The notes under the pieces: generated by a model
Seen by the model: the letters and a program-made list of their open reading frames with translations, nothing else
Database searches by the model: none
Told to the model about the DNA's origin: nothing
Translations under genes and position numbers: made by a program
Shown: one piece after another, positions 26,500 to 35,529 of the stretch
How the letters are laid out: every line of letters starts with the position of its first letter
How positions within the stretch are numbered: position 1 is the first letter of the stretch
Origin: Pseudomonas orientalis
GTDB lineage: Bacteria; Pseudomonadota; Gammaproteobacteria; Pseudomonadales; Pseudomonadaceae
Direction of reading: 5' to 3'
Assembly: GCF_022807995.1 (NCBI RefSeq)
Contig: NZ_CP094351.1
Coordinates: 4,387,501-4,451,500, forward strand
DNA length: 64,000 nt

Positions 26500-27612
26500 T
26501 CAGTCGTTGAGCAAGCGCCCGTGACGCAGCGCTTCGCGCCCCGCCACCTTGGCCAGCCAGAAACCCGCTTGGGCATAACGTAGCCGTTCAACGGCAAACA
26601 ACACCCCGGACGTACCCGCGCAGATAATGCTCACACGGTCTTCCAGAGGATCAATCACTTCAAAAATCGCTTCGCCCTTCTCGACCCGGTCGCCGGCCTT
26701 ACGCAGGTAACTGATCACCCCGGCGTGGGGCGCGAACAGCAGTTCGGTGCCTTCGAAGGGCATGCCTTCACAGGGCTCGTGTTGGGGTGCGGGCCATTCG
26801 CCCGTGATCAAGCCTTGTTCGGCAAGAAACGCCAGGATGCCTTCAGCGTGAAAGATCGCTTCATCGCGGCCGGTGTCAGCCTGGCCGCCCAACTCCAGCG
26901 TCGTCGCCAGACAGGCCAGCGGAATCTGTGCGTCGGGGAACGCGCGCGACAAACGCAACCACGGCAACGAACAGGCTTCATCAAACGAACTGCCACCGGA
27001 ATCTTCCGCGAGCAGGCCGACCTTCACATTCAAATGCGCCGACAGCGAGCGCCACTGCGGCCAGTGCTGGGGCAATGCGTACATGTGCAGCGCGGCTTCG
27101 GCGTCGCAGTGCAGGTCCAGGACGATATCGGCGGTGCAAGCGTGGCCCAGCAAGATGCGCTGCATGCCTTGCAACTGGCTGCTCGGCGCGGGCAACGCAG
27201 CGAGTGCATCGCTCATCGCCTGGCGGATCATGCGCACGTTGGCATGGGGATCGTCGCCCAGCTTGCCTTGCAGCCGCTCAGCGACCGGTTCGCTCAGCTC
27301 AACGAAATCGCGGTTGAAATTCTTGCCGCTGCCCACCTCGAAACGCCCCTGATGGCTGCCTTGCAGCAACTGACCCAGGCCCATCGGGTTGGCCACCGGC
27401 ACCAGCTCGATCACGCCGTTGAGCGCGCCTTGAGCTTCGAGTTCGGTGAGGCGCTTTTTCAGCTCCCAGGCGGTGCGCATACCGGGTAATTCATCGGCGT
27501 GCAGGCTGGCCTGGATATACGCCTTGCGCTCGCCACTGCCGAAGCGAAACACGCTCATCTGACGTTCACAGCCCAGGTGGCCCCAGGGCAACAGGTGATC
27601 GATACGTTCCAT
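26500..27612 (-). CDS. aotO: succinylglutamate desuccinylase/aspartoacylase-family protein AotO
   Basis: A 370-residue protein of the AstE/AspA zinc-hydrolase family encoded between the ABC ATPase and permease genes, as in the aot operon of P. aeruginosa. Zinc-ligand motifs are visible: SLHADELPGM (His, Glu) and VLDLHCDAEAA (His). The C-terminal part (FAPHAGVISYLRKAGDRVEKGE) resembles a biotinyl-like barrel often attached to this family. It was shown in P. aeruginosa not to be needed for transport; its substrate is unknown. One base separates its start from the aotM stop. Confidence 0.9.
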   Translation of the reverse strand: MERIDHLLPWGHLGCERQMSVFRFGSGERKAYIQASLHADELPGMRTAWELKKRLTELEAQGALNGVIELVPVANPMGLGQLLQGSHQGRFEVGSGKNFNRDFVELSEPVAERLQGKLGDDPHANVRMIRQAMSDALAALPAPSSQLQGMQRILLGHACTADIVLDLHCDAEAALHMYALPQHWPQWRSLSAHLNVKVGLLAEDSGGSSFDEACSLPWLRLSRAFPDAQIPLACLATTLELGGQADTGRDEAIFHAEGILAFLAEQGLITGEWPAPQHEPCEGMPFEGTELLFAPHAGVISYLRKAGDRVEKGEAIFEVIDPLEDRVSIICAGTSGVLFAVERLRYAQAGFWLAKVAGREALRHGRLLND

Positions 27613-27613
27613 A

Positions 27614-28312
27614 TCAATGCTTCCGTGGAGCCAGGTAGCTCAGCCAGCGGCGCTCGGCCAACTTGAACATTCGCACCAGGATGAAGGTCAGGCCCAGGTA
27701 GAACACGCCTGCAGTGATATAGGCTTCGAACGGCAGGTAGTACTGGGCGTTCACCGTGCGCGCGGCGCCGGTGATATCGATCAGGGTGACAATGGAGGCC
27801 AGGCTGGTGGTCTGCAGCATCATGATCACTTCGTTGCTGTACTGCGGCAGCGCGCGGCGCAGGGCCGACGGCAGCAGAATGCGGCGGTACAGCTTGTAGC
27901 GCGACATGCCCATGGCCTTGGCCGCTTCGATCTCGCCATTGGGCGTGGCCTTGAGGCTGCCGGCGATGATCTCGGCGGTGTAAGCGCTGGTGTTGATCGC
28001 AAAGGCCAGGCACGCGCAGAAGGTGGCGCTGGACAGCAGCGGCCACAGGAAGCTTTCACGCACCGCTTCGAACTGCGCCAGCCCGTAGTAGATCAAAAAC
28101 AGCTGCACCAGCATCGGCGTGCCGCGAATCACATAGGTGTACAGCCACGCCGCACCATTGACGATCGGCTGCTTGGACACGCGCATCAGGCCCAGGGGCA
28201 AGGCGGCGAGCAGGCCGAAGAACAGCGCGATGGCGAGCAGTTTGAGGGTGGTCAGCAGGCCGCCAAGGTACAGCGGCATGGCCTCCCAAATGACGTTGTA
28301 GTCGAAGATCAT
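27614..28312 (-). CDS. aotM: arginine/ornithine ABC transporter permease
   Basis: A 232-residue inner-membrane permease of the HisM/GlnP type with about five hydrophobic segments and the cytoplasmic EAA loop (EAAKAMGMSRYKLYRRILLPSALRRALP) that contacts the ATPase. Its start overlaps the aotQ stop by four bases (ATGA), so translation is coupled. Confidence 0.96.
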   Translation of the reverse strand: MIFDYNVIWEAMPLYLGGLLTTLKLLAIALFFGLLAALPLGLMRVSKQPIVNGAAWLYTYVIRGTPMLVQLFLIYYGLAQFEAVRESFLWPLLSSATFCACLAFAINTSAYTAEIIAGSLKATPNGEIEAAKAMGMSRYKLYRRILLPSALRRALPQYSNEVIMMLQTTSLASIVTLIDITGAARTVNAQYYLPFEAYITAGVFYLGLTFILVRMFKLAERRWLSYLAPRKH

Positions 28313-28998
28313 AGATCAGCCGCCCTTACGCCTACCGAGTAGCGCTTCTCGAGGTAGCGCAGCGCCAGCAACGACACGCTGGTGATCACCAGGTACATCG
28401 CCGCCACTGCGAGGAAGAAGGTAAAAGGCTCGCGGGTGGCGTCGGCCGCCTGCTTGGCCTTGAACATCATGTCTTGCAGGCCCACCACCGAAATCAGCGC
28501 AGTCGCCTTGGTCAGTACCAGCCAGTTGTTGGTGAAACCGGGGATCGCCAGCCGGATCATCTGCGGCACCATCACCCGGAAAAACACCTGGAAACCGCTC
28601 ATGCCATACGCCAGGCCGGCTTCGGCCTGGCCCTTGGGAATGGCCATGAAGGCGCCGCGGAAGGTTTCCGACAGGTAGGCGCCAAAGATGAAACCCAGGG
28701 TGCCGATACCGGCGGCCAGGGGGTTCAGGTCGATATAGTCGTCATAGCCGAGCATCGGCGCGACGCGGTTGAGCAGGTCCTGACCGCCGTAGAAAATCAG
28801 CAGGATCAACACCAGGTCGGGGATCCCGCGGATCACCGTGGAGTACAGGTCACCCAGCCAGGCCAACCAACGCACCGGCGACAGTCGTAACGCGACCCCG
28901 ATCAGACCCAGAACGATGGCCAAGGCCATGGACGACAAGGCGAGCTGAAGCGTCAACCATGCGCCATCGAGGATAACGGCCCCGTAGCCTTTCAACAT
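28309..28998 (-). CDS. aotQ: arginine/ornithine ABC transporter permease
   Basis: A 229-residue permease partner of AotM with the same fold: several membrane segments and an EAA loop (EAGLAYGMSGFQVFFRVMVPQMIRLAIPG). RGIPDLVLILLIFYGG is the conserved substrate-side segment of this family. It follows aotJ with 92 bases between. Confidence 0.96.
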   Translation of the reverse strand: MLKGYGAVILDGAWLTLQLALSSMALAIVLGLIGVALRLSPVRWLAWLGDLYSTVIRGIPDLVLILLIFYGGQDLLNRVAPMLGYDDYIDLNPLAAGIGTLGFIFGAYLSETFRGAFMAIPKGQAEAGLAYGMSGFQVFFRVMVPQMIRLAIPGFTNNWLVLTKATALISVVGLQDMMFKAKQAADATREPFTFFLAVAAMYLVITSVSLLALRYLEKRYSVGVRAADL

Positions 28999-29090
28999 GA
29001 TTCAGGTCCTCGAAAAGGGGGATGAAAAAATGGCGCAAACTTCAGAGTGTTCTGTTGCTTGCGCCATTTCGGACAGACAGCTGCGACGGT

Positions 29091-29876
29091 TTACTGGGCT
29101 TCAGGCCCGTAAATATCGAAGTTGAAGTACTTGTCCTGGATTTTTTTGTACTCGCCGTTGGCACGGATCGCGGTGATGGCAGCGTTGATACGGTCCAGGT
29201 TTTCCTTGTCGCCTTTGCGTACCGCGATGCCTACGCCGTCGCCGAAGTATTTGACGTCGGTGAACGATGGGCCGGTGAACGCGTAGCCTTTGCCGGCTGG
29301 CGTGTCGAGGAAACCTTCCTGCAGCAGGGTAGCGTCAGCCACGGTACCGTCGAGGCGACCGGCTTCCACGTCCAGGTAGATTTCGTTCTGCGAGCTGTAA
29401 GGCACAACGGTGGCGCCTTTGGGAGCCAGCACTTCCTTGGCGAAACGATCGTGGATCGAACCGCGCTGCACACCGATCTTCTTGCCCTTGAGTTCATCCA
29501 GGCTGTCGCTGACCGTGGTGCCTTCCTTCAACACCAGGCGCGCCGGCGTCAGGTAGTAGCGGTTGGTGAAATCGACGGACTTCTTGCGGTCTTCAGTGAT
29601 GGACATGGACGACAGGATCGCGTCGATCTTGCGCACTTTCAGCGCGGGGATCAGGCCGTCGAACTCCTGCTCGACCCAGGTGCACTTCACATCCATCTGC
29701 TTGCACAGGGCGTTGCCGATGTCGTAGTCAAAACCGACGATGCTGCCATCCGGCGCCTTCGAGGCAAACGGAGGGTAAGCCGCTTCGATACCAATTTTCA
29801 GAGGCTTGCCTTCGGCGAAAGCCTGCATGGACAGCACGGACAGCGCCAGGGCGCCCAACAGCACGAGTTTCTTCAT
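29091..29876 (-). CDS. aotJ: arginine/ornithine-binding periplasmic protein
   Basis: A 261-residue type 2 periplasmic binding protein, first gene of the aot operon. A cleavable signal peptide (MKKLVLLGALALSVLSMQAFA) ends with an Ala-x-Ala site; the mature part has the family motifs LKIGIEAAYPPFASKAPDGS, GFDYDIGNALC, DAILSSMSITEDRKKSVDFT and GVQRGSIHD. The ATG at 29876 gives the signal peptide; an upstream extension of 17 codons does not fit. An ArgR half-site match lies about 160 bases upstream. Confidence 0.96.
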   Translation of the reverse strand: MKKLVLLGALALSVLSMQAFAEGKPLKIGIEAAYPPFASKAPDGSIVGFDYDIGNALCKQMDVKCTWVEQEFDGLIPALKVRKIDAILSSMSITEDRKKSVDFTNRYYLTPARLVLKEGTTVSDSLDELKGKKIGVQRGSIHDRFAKEVLAPKGATVVPYSSQNEIYLDVEAGRLDGTVADATLLQEGFLDTPAGKGYAFTGPSFTDVKYFGDGVGIAVRKGDKENLDRINAAITAIRANGEYKKIQDKYFNFDIYGPEAQ

Positions 29877-30399
29877 CTTGGGACTCCATCGGTATAGGGC
29901 AAAACAGCAGTATGAGCCATGGCCCACGATGCGGCGAAGGTGAAACCGAAAGCGTTGCAGCGTCCTGCGCCAGTGAGTGCCAGCGACGACGAGCGAGTGA
30001 TCGGCATTCTAACGACAGGCTGGAAGCCGATATTTCCTCAATGCGACAACAATTTACAGAAGCACCGAGAAAGCGGTTCCAGCACATTGACAGCCTCTGA
30101 ATTTTATGCAGAGACAAAAGATATTAAACCAGCTGATGCTGCAAATTGCGGGCCTATTATTCGCAAACCCTTCTGGGACGGCAAGTGTGGCGTTTAATCT
30201 TATTTCTGGGGGTGTCTGAAATGCGGGTTTTCGGGGCGGGGGCGTAGCCGTTTGCCTCATGTATGGGCCCGGGGTTACACATTTGCGTTAACCGGTAACA
30301 TTCAGAAACGTCCTACTGCGCAAACCGATATTTATTGGCTTGTTGGTTATGCATGTCTGCCAGACCACCCTCTGCAAACGCCTTGAAATGCAATCCAAA
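29877..30399. other. upstream region of aotJ
   Basis: About 520 bases without a convincing gene, holding the aotJ control region (with the ArgR half-site at 30033-30048) and, further out, only short frames without ribosome binding sites. GC content is a little lower than in the flanking genes. Confidence 0.45.
30033..30048 (-). promoter_or_regulatory. ArgR half-site match upstream of aotJ
   Basis: TGTCGC-N8-AA on the minus strand, exact to the half-site consensus. A second degenerate copy (TGTCGT) lies further towards aotJ. The P. aeruginosa aot operon is ArgR-activated, so a functional operator here is expected. Confidence 0.5.
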
Positions 30400-30489
30400 T
30401 GTGGGAGGGGGGCTTGCCCCCGATAGCGGTGTGTCATCTGATACATGTTCCACTGACCCACTGCCATCGGGGGCAAGCCCCCTCCCACA
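30400..30489. repeat. REPIN, copy 5, downstream of acsA
   Basis: Inverted REP pair of the same family, with one extra G in the left arm. It lies between the acsA terminator and the aotJ promoter region. Confidence 0.92.
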
Positions 30490-30518
30490 AGGGACCTTCA
30501 CTGTGTGCAAGATCCCAT

Positions 30519-30552
30519 AAAAAAACCCCACCCGGCTCTCACCAAATGGGGC
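30519..30552 (-). terminator. probable terminator of acsA
   Basis: On the minus strand, CCCCA and TGGGG enclose an imperfect stem and are followed by seven T residues, about 20 bases after the acsA stop codon. Confidence 0.65.
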
Positions 30553-30572
30553 TCTGTCCCACCTACCCCGCC

Positions 30573-32528
30573 TTAAGCGACGTTCATGGTCTTGTGCGTC
30601 TCAATCAACTGCGCCACCACCCCCGGGTCGGCCAGGGTGGAGATATCCCCCAGCCCGTCATACTCGGCCGTGGCAATCTTGCGCAGAATCCGCCGCATGA
30701 TTTTCCCCGAACGCGTCTTCGGCAAGCCCGGCGCCCACTGGATCACATCCGGTGAAGCAATCGGCCCGATCTCCTTGCGCACCCAGTTTTTCAACTCCAG
30801 GCGCAGCTGCTCGCTGGGCTCTTCGCCACCGATCAAGGTGACGTAGACATAAATGCCCTGCCCCTTGATGTCGTGCGGCACCCCCACCACCGCCGCTTCC
30901 GCGACTTTGGGGTGGGCGACCATGGCGCTTTCGATCTCGGCGGTGCCCATGCGGTGGCCGGACACGTTGAGCACGTCATCCACGCGCCCGGTGATCCAGT
31001 AGTAACCGTCCTCGTCACGCCGCGCGCCGTCACCGGTGAAGTACATGCCACGGAAGGTCTTGAAGTAAGTGTCGACGAAACGATCGTGGTCGCCGTACAG
31101 CGTACGCGCCTGGCCCGGCCACGAATCGAGGATCACCAGGTTGCCTTCGGCCGCGCCTTCGATCAGGTTGCCCAGGTTGTCCACCAACGCCGGCACCACG
31201 CCAAAGAACGGCCGTGCCGCCGAACCCGGCTTGAGCGCATGGGCGCCCGGCAGCGGGCTCATCATGTTGCCGCCGGTTTCGGTCTGCCACCAGGTGTCGA
31301 CAATCGGGCAACGGGATTGGCCGACGTTCTTGTAGTACCAGTCCCAGGCTTCCGGGTTGATCGGCTCGCCCACCGACCCCAGAAGGCGCAGGCTGCTGCC
31401 GTCGGCGCCTTCGCAGGCGGCGGTGCCCGAGGCCATCATCGCGCGGATCGCGGTCGGCGCGGTGTAGAGGACATTGACCTTGTGCTTGTCGACGATCTTC
31501 GCCACCCGCGTGATATCCGGGTAGTTCGGCACGCCCTCGAACAGCACGGTGGTCGCGCCGTTCGCCAGCGGGCCGTAGACGATGTAGGTGTGGCCGGTGA
31601 CCCAGCCGACGTCGGCGGTGCACCAGTAGATTTCACCCGGGCGGTAGTCGAACACACGCTCATGGGTCAGGGCTGCATACAGCAGGTAGCCGCCGGTGGT
31701 GTGCTGCACGCCCTTGGGCTTGCCGGTGGAGCCGGAGGTGTAGAGGATGAACAGCGCTTCTTCGGCGCCCATCTCTTTGGGCGCGCACACGGTGCCCGCC
31801 ACTTTCATCAGGTCTTCGTACCAGATGTCGCGATGCTGGTTCCACTTGATCTGGCCATTGGTGCGCTTGCACACGATGACCTTCTGGATGCTGCTGGTTT
31901 CAGGGTTGGTCAGCGCGTCATCGACGTTAGCTTTCAGCGGAATTTTCTTACCGGCGCGGATGCCTTCATCAGCGGTGATCACCACCTTCGACTTACAGTC
32001 GATAATGCGACCGGCCAGGGCTTCCGGCGAGAAACCACCGAACACCACCGAGTGAATCGCACCGATGCGGGTACAGGCCAGCATGGCGACCACGGCTTCG
32101 GGGATCATCGGCATATAGATAGTCACCACATCGCCGCGGTGCACATCCTGGCCACGCAGGGCGTTGGCGAACTTGCAGACTTGTTCATGCAATTCGCGGT
32201 AGGTGATGTTACGGCTCTCGGCAGGGTCATCGCCCTCCCAGATGATCGCGATCTGGTCGCCGCGCTCGGCGAGGTGGCGGTCCAGGCAATTGTAGGAAAC
32301 GTTCAAGGTGCCATCGGCGAACCACTTGATGTCGACATGGTGATCGTCGAACGAGGTCTGCTTCACCGTGGTGAAAGGCTTGATCCAGTCGAGACGCTTG
32401 GCTTGCTCGCGCCAGAAACCATCGGGATTGACCACCGACTGCTGGTACATCGCCTTGTAGGTCGCCTCGTCGGTCAGCGTATTGGCTGCTACTTCGGGAC
32501 GAACGGGGTACAGGGAAGCCGCACTCAT
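30573..32528 (-). CDS. acsA: acetyl-coenzyme A synthetase
   Basis: A 651-residue AMP-forming acetate-CoA ligase. Seen: the adenylation motif YTSGSTGKPKGVQHTTGGYL, WWQTETGG, the YFTGDGARRDEDGYYWITGR hinge region and the C-terminal catalytic lysine in LPKTRSGKIMRRILRK, which is the usual site of inhibitory acetylation. Length is the family norm. It is transcribed alone and sits next to the aot operon as in other pseudomonads. Confidence 0.98.
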   Translation of the reverse strand: MSAASLYPVRPEVAANTLTDEATYKAMYQQSVVNPDGFWREQAKRLDWIKPFTTVKQTSFDDHHVDIKWFADGTLNVSYNCLDRHLAERGDQIAIIWEGDDPAESRNITYRELHEQVCKFANALRGQDVHRGDVVTIYMPMIPEAVVAMLACTRIGAIHSVVFGGFSPEALAGRIIDCKSKVVITADEGIRAGKKIPLKANVDDALTNPETSSIQKVIVCKRTNGQIKWNQHRDIWYEDLMKVAGTVCAPKEMGAEEALFILYTSGSTGKPKGVQHTTGGYLLYAALTHERVFDYRPGEIYWCTADVGWVTGHTYIVYGPLANGATTVLFEGVPNYPDITRVAKIVDKHKVNVLYTAPTAIRAMMASGTAACEGADGSSLRLLGSVGEPINPEAWDWYYKNVGQSRCPIVDTWWQTETGGNMMSPLPGAHALKPGSAARPFFGVVPALVDNLGNLIEGAAEGNLVILDSWPGQARTLYGDHDRFVDTYFKTFRGMYFTGDGARRDEDGYYWITGRVDDVLNVSGHRMGTAEIESAMVAHPKVAEAAVVGVPHDIKGQGIYVYVTLIGGEEPSEQLRLELKNWVRKEIGPIASPDVIQWAPGLPKTRSGKIMRRILRKIATAEYDGLGDISTLADPGVVAQLIETHKTMNVA

Positions 32529-32928
32529 CTTTCTTACCTCGGTGACAATAGTTGTTGTTGTATGGCCCCTGTTGTAGCCGGGGTGGGTCTATAGAACCAT
32601 TCGACGATGGTAGTAACAAGCCCCTGCACATTGCCCTGCTATGCCGGTTTTCCGCTCTGGCCCGCGCCCTGTGGCGCTTCGCGCGCTTCTGAAAAAACCT
32701 TCATCGAGGGATTGTTACAAAAACCGTCAAAAGTGTTTATCAAAACCACGGGTATATGAATATAACCCGGGCGCCTAGAATCAACTCCGCCAACCAAGGC
32801 ACTGCGATTAACACCGTAACAGCCCCCACGAAGGCAACGTTAATCCGAACTTCCCAACTCTCAAGTTACACACGTGGCCTCACAAGGGCCCCGTGACCCC
32901 TTTCGCCCTGAAGAAGGTAAATAGAGAA
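32529..32928. other. divergent control region between acsA and the DUF2790 gene
   Basis: 400 bases without a gene. It contains the acsA promoter on one side and that of the DUF2790 gene on the other. An imperfect palindrome at 32749-32769 (arms CGGGT-ATAT and ATATAACCCG, one base out of register) is a possible operator. Confidence 0.45.
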
Positions 32929-33198
32929 ATGAAAGCTTTAGTAGTTTTGGCCCTCAGCAGCCTGTGCGCCACCGCCGCCCTGGCCGACGAGGCCCCGACC
33001 GAGCTGGCTGGCGCGAATGCGCCGATTGTTGAGGACTACACCTACAGCACTCACCTGGACGTCGCCAAAGTACTGTCCATGAGCGATATTCCGCAAGTGT
33101 GTGAAGTTGTACCGGTGAAGATGGAATATGAAGACTCGCAAGGTCAGCGCCATATTCTTAATTATCATGTGATGGGCAATGGTTGCTCGAACGGGTAA
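32929..33198 (+). CDS. DUF2790 family small exported protein
   Basis: An 89-residue secreted or periplasmic protein: a signal peptide (MKALVVLALSSLCATAALA) followed by a short domain with the DUF2790 features YSTHLDVAKVLS, CEVVPVKMEYEDSQG and LNYHVMGNGC, two cysteines that could form a disulphide. The family is nearly restricted to Pseudomonas, occurs in several paralogues per genome and has no firm function. The ATG at 32929 is chosen over an upstream frame start because it begins the signal peptide. Confidence 0.88.
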   Translation: MKALVVLALSSLCATAALADEAPTELAGANAPIVEDYTYSTHLDVAKVLSMSDIPQVCEVVPVKMEYEDSQGQRHILNYHVMGNGCSNG

Positions 33199-33292
33199 TA
33201 AACTTCGTTATTTAGCTTTAACCCGGATCTTGGTCGCCGCAGGAAATCGTTCTTGCGGCCAAGAACCCACCTCGAATGCACCACAAATCAAA

Positions 33293-33316
33293 TGTGGGAG
33301 CGGGCTTGCCCGCGAA
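33293..33316. repeat. single REP-like element
   Basis: GTGGGAGCGGGCTTGCCCGCG is a lone REP of a related but different group (GAGCGGGC instead of GAGGGGGC), without a second inverted copy close by. Confidence 0.7.
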
Positions 33317-33347
33317 GACGATAGATGCTGCACCACTGCAATCCGCT

Positions 33348-33581
33348 CTAAGCGCCAGAATTGGGCTTCACACGCTCAATGACATCTTTCCTTTCTTGCA
33401 AAAAAACCTCATCCACTTTAGGCAAATCGACCAGCGACAACCAACTGGGCCTGACTGGCCTCAGAATAATTGTGTCCCTCTCCCTGAGAATTTCCAGCTC
33501 ATCCACCCCGTCGTAAGCCATCTCCGCTGGCAAATGCCCACAACCTGATCTCCTCTTCCCTCCTCGGTAAAATACCGACAC
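33348..33581 (-). pseudogene. vapB-type antitoxin remnant (frameshifted N-terminus, no toxin)
   Basis: The C-terminal part (PAEMAYDGVDELEILRERDTI and PSWLSLVDLPKVDEVFL) is clearly the body of a VapB antitoxin of the AbrB-like swapped-hairpin type. The expected N-terminus with its SQAVR DNA-binding segment is not in this frame; instead a neighbouring frame reads GDQVVGI at the right place, so a small insertion or deletion near 33525 has broken the gene. No PIN-domain toxin follows on the minus strand, where a REP element lies instead. It is best seen as an orphaned, decayed antitoxin. Confidence 0.6.
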
Positions 33582-33963
33582 CTCCCGTCAAAAACTTCCT
33601 ACCCACCAACCCCCCGTAATCCCTCACTCTGGCTCAAATACCCACCTTTTTGTCCGCCAACCGAGACAATCCGCCCCAACACAAACCCAATTTTTTCCCT
33701 ATAATGCGCGAGTAAATCGGGCCTGCAATATCCCTTTACACAGGGACGAAGAGCCAGACCTGAGGCCACCGCCGGAGCCTGCACCACCCGCTCCGCCCCT
33801 CAAGCCTCATGCAGTACCCGTTACCCCATTACGTTTATTTGCCTGCGCGAGCTGCTGCAACAAACGATTCCTTAAGATCCACCGCGGCCCTGGGGCCGTG
33901 TGAACACCCAACCATCCGGTTTCACACGGGTACCTTGAGCCCTCACGCAGGAGACGACACGTC
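33582..33963. other. upstream region and leader of nrdB
   Basis: About 380 bases without a recognised gene. A TATAAT lies at 33700-33705, giving a leader of roughly 250 bases, with a strong hairpin at 33896-33929 close to the ribosome binding site of nrdB. No nrdA coding sequence is present here or elsewhere in the window. Confidence 0.45.
33896..33929 (+). promoter_or_regulatory. hairpin in the nrdB leader
   Basis: Perfect 9-bp arms CCGTGTGAA/TTCACACGG around a 16-base loop, ending 18 bases before the AGGAG of nrdB. There is no T-run after it. It may be an RNA element or a protein-binding palindrome. Confidence 0.5.
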
Positions 33964-35214
33964 ATGCTGAGCTGGGACGAATTCGACAAAGAAGAAGAAG
34001 GCGAAGTAGCCGCTAAAGGCGCCAACGCCGGCCACGCCACCGAAGCCAACATGGACCGCCTCGACGGTGCCGGCGCCGCCGCCGCCATCGAAGCCCGCGC
34101 CGTCACCGCCAATGACTCCGCCGCCATCGCGCGCGCCAAGGCCGAGCTGGACAAACTCGACGTCGCCGAAGGCCTCGCCGAACTCGAAGGCGCCTCCGCC
34201 CGCGTCGCCGTCGACGAAAAGCGCATGATCAACTGCCGCGCCGACCTCAACCAACTCGTGCCTTTCAAATACGACTGGGCCTGGCAGAAATACCTCGACG
34301 GCTGCGCCAACCACTGGATGCCGCAAGAGGTCAACATGACCGCCGACATCGCCCTGTGGAAAAACCCAGAAGGCCTGACCGACGACGAACGCCGCATCGT
34401 CATGCGCAACCTCGGCTTCTTCTCCACCGCCGATTCCCTGGTCGCCAACAACCTGGTGCTGGCCGTGTACCGCCTGATCACCAACCCCGAGTGCCGCCAG
34501 TACATCCTGCGCCAGGCCTTCGAAGAAGCGATCCACACCCACGCCTACCAGTACTGCATCGAATCGTTGGCCATGGATGAAGGCGAGATCTTCAACATGT
34601 ACCACGAGATTCCATCGGTGGCTAAAAAAGCCGCCTGGGGCCTGAAGTACACCCGCTCGATCTCCGATCCGAAGTTCGAAACCGGCACCGTCGACACCGA
34701 CAAAGAGTTGCTGCGCAACCTGGTCGCCTACTACTGCGTGCTGGAAGGCATCTTCTTCTACTGCGGCTTCACCCAGATTTTGTCCATGGGCCGCCGCAAC
34801 AAAATGACCGGCGTGGCCGAGCAGTTCCAGTACATCCTGCGCGATGAGTCGATGCACCTGAACTTCGGGATCGATGTGATCAACCAGATCAAAATCGAAA
34901 ACCCGCATTTGTGGGATGCCGAGATGAAGGAAGAAGCGACCCAGATGATTTTGCAGGGGACGCAACTGGAGATTGAATATGCGCGGGATACCATGCCGCG
35001 TGGGGTGCTGGGGATGAATGCGGCGATGATGGAGGATTATCTGAAGTTTATTGCTAACCGTCGTCTGTCGCAGATTGGGTTGAAGGAAGAGTATCCAGGG
35101 ACGACCAACCCGTTCCCTTGGATGAGCGAGATCATGGATTTGAAGAAAGAGAAGAACTTCTTCGAAACCCGTGTAATCGAGTACCAGACCGGCGGTGCGC
35201 TGAGCTGGGATTAA
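33964..35214 (+). CDS. nrdB: ribonucleoside-diphosphate reductase, class Ia beta subunit
   Basis: A 416-residue R2 subunit that carries the di-iron centre and the tyrosyl radical needed by the catalytic NrdA subunit to reduce NDPs to dNDPs. Metal ligand Glu188 and His191 and the radical Tyr195 are seen in EEAIHTHAY; the second ligand pair is in RDESMHLNFG. The first ~90 residues are an Ala/Glu-rich extension of low complexity seen in other Pseudomonas NrdB proteins. AGGAG precedes the ATG. The usual partner nrdA is not adjacent; a terminator follows. Confidence 0.97.
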   Translation: MLSWDEFDKEEEGEVAAKGANAGHATEANMDRLDGAGAAAAIEARAVTANDSAAIARAKAELDKLDVAEGLAELEGASARVAVDEKRMINCRADLNQLVPFKYDWAWQKYLDGCANHWMPQEVNMTADIALWKNPEGLTDDERRIVMRNLGFFSTADSLVANNLVLAVYRLITNPECRQYILRQAFEEAIHTHAYQYCIESLAMDEGEIFNMYHEIPSVAKKAAWGLKYTRSISDPKFETGTVDTDKELLRNLVAYYCVLEGIFFYCGFTQILSMGRRNKMTGVAEQFQYILRDESMHLNFGIDVINQIKIENPHLWDAEMKEEATQMILQGTQLEIEYARDTMPRGVLGMNAAMMEDYLKFIANRRLSQIGLKEEYPGTTNPFPWMSEIMDLKKEKNFFETRVIEYQTGGALSWD

Positions 35215-35234
35215 CTCTTAAGCCAAGTAACATT

Positions 35235-35263
35235 AAAAAGCCCTGACTGCTCAGGGCTTTTTT
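35235..35263 (+). terminator. rho-independent terminator after nrdB
   Basis: Stem AAAAAGCCCTGA/TCAGGGCTTTTT with a short loop followed by T residues, 20 bases after the stop codon; flanking A-run makes it bidirectional in form. Confidence 0.9.
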
Positions 35264-35479
35264 ATGCTCGCTGGATGAACAGGACCCTTCCTACAAGGAG
35301 ACCACCCTTGGAACGGTTGATACGAATATCGATGTCACCTAGGCTCATCCGCCGGTGCCTAAGAAACGCCCAACGTAGAAGCAAGCCGCAATCACACAGT
35401 TAAAATCTGCTTGACCTCAGTCATGCGGAATTGACGCTGTAATGTGGCTTTGTCGGTTGGAGTTTCTTAGAACCACATT
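35264..35479. other. intergenic region between nrdB and the Bro-N gene
   Basis: No gene seen. It contains the motif CCCAACGTAGA (35369-35379), the inverse of TCTACGTTGGG at 35481-35491, and the inverse pair CTAAGAAAC (35359-35367) / GTTTCTTAG (35462-35470). The two pairs are not nested, so they do not form one simple hairpin; they may be recombination remnants or operator copies. Confidence 0.4.
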
Positions 35480-35519
35480 CTCTACGTTGGGTCGTGGCCC
35501 TTTAGAAAATCACGTAGAG
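35480..35519 (+). promoter_or_regulatory. inverted repeat overlapping the Bro-N ribosome binding site
   Basis: CTCTACGT (35480-35487) and ACGTAGAG (35512-35519) are perfect inverse complements 24 bases apart. The right arm overlaps GAGG at 35517-35520, the best ribosome binding site for the ATG at 35530, so folding of the mRNA would hide it. Confidence 0.5.
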
Positions 35520-35529
35520 GTCATAGGGA

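Noticed and set aside
30873..32594. 573-codon plus-strand frame opposite acsA
   Set aside because: AcsA motifs are complete on the minus strand; the other frame shows no family features.
33807..34538. Ser/Ala-rich 243-codon minus-strand frame opposite nrdB
   Set aside because: Shadow of the Ala/Glu-rich NrdB N-terminus.
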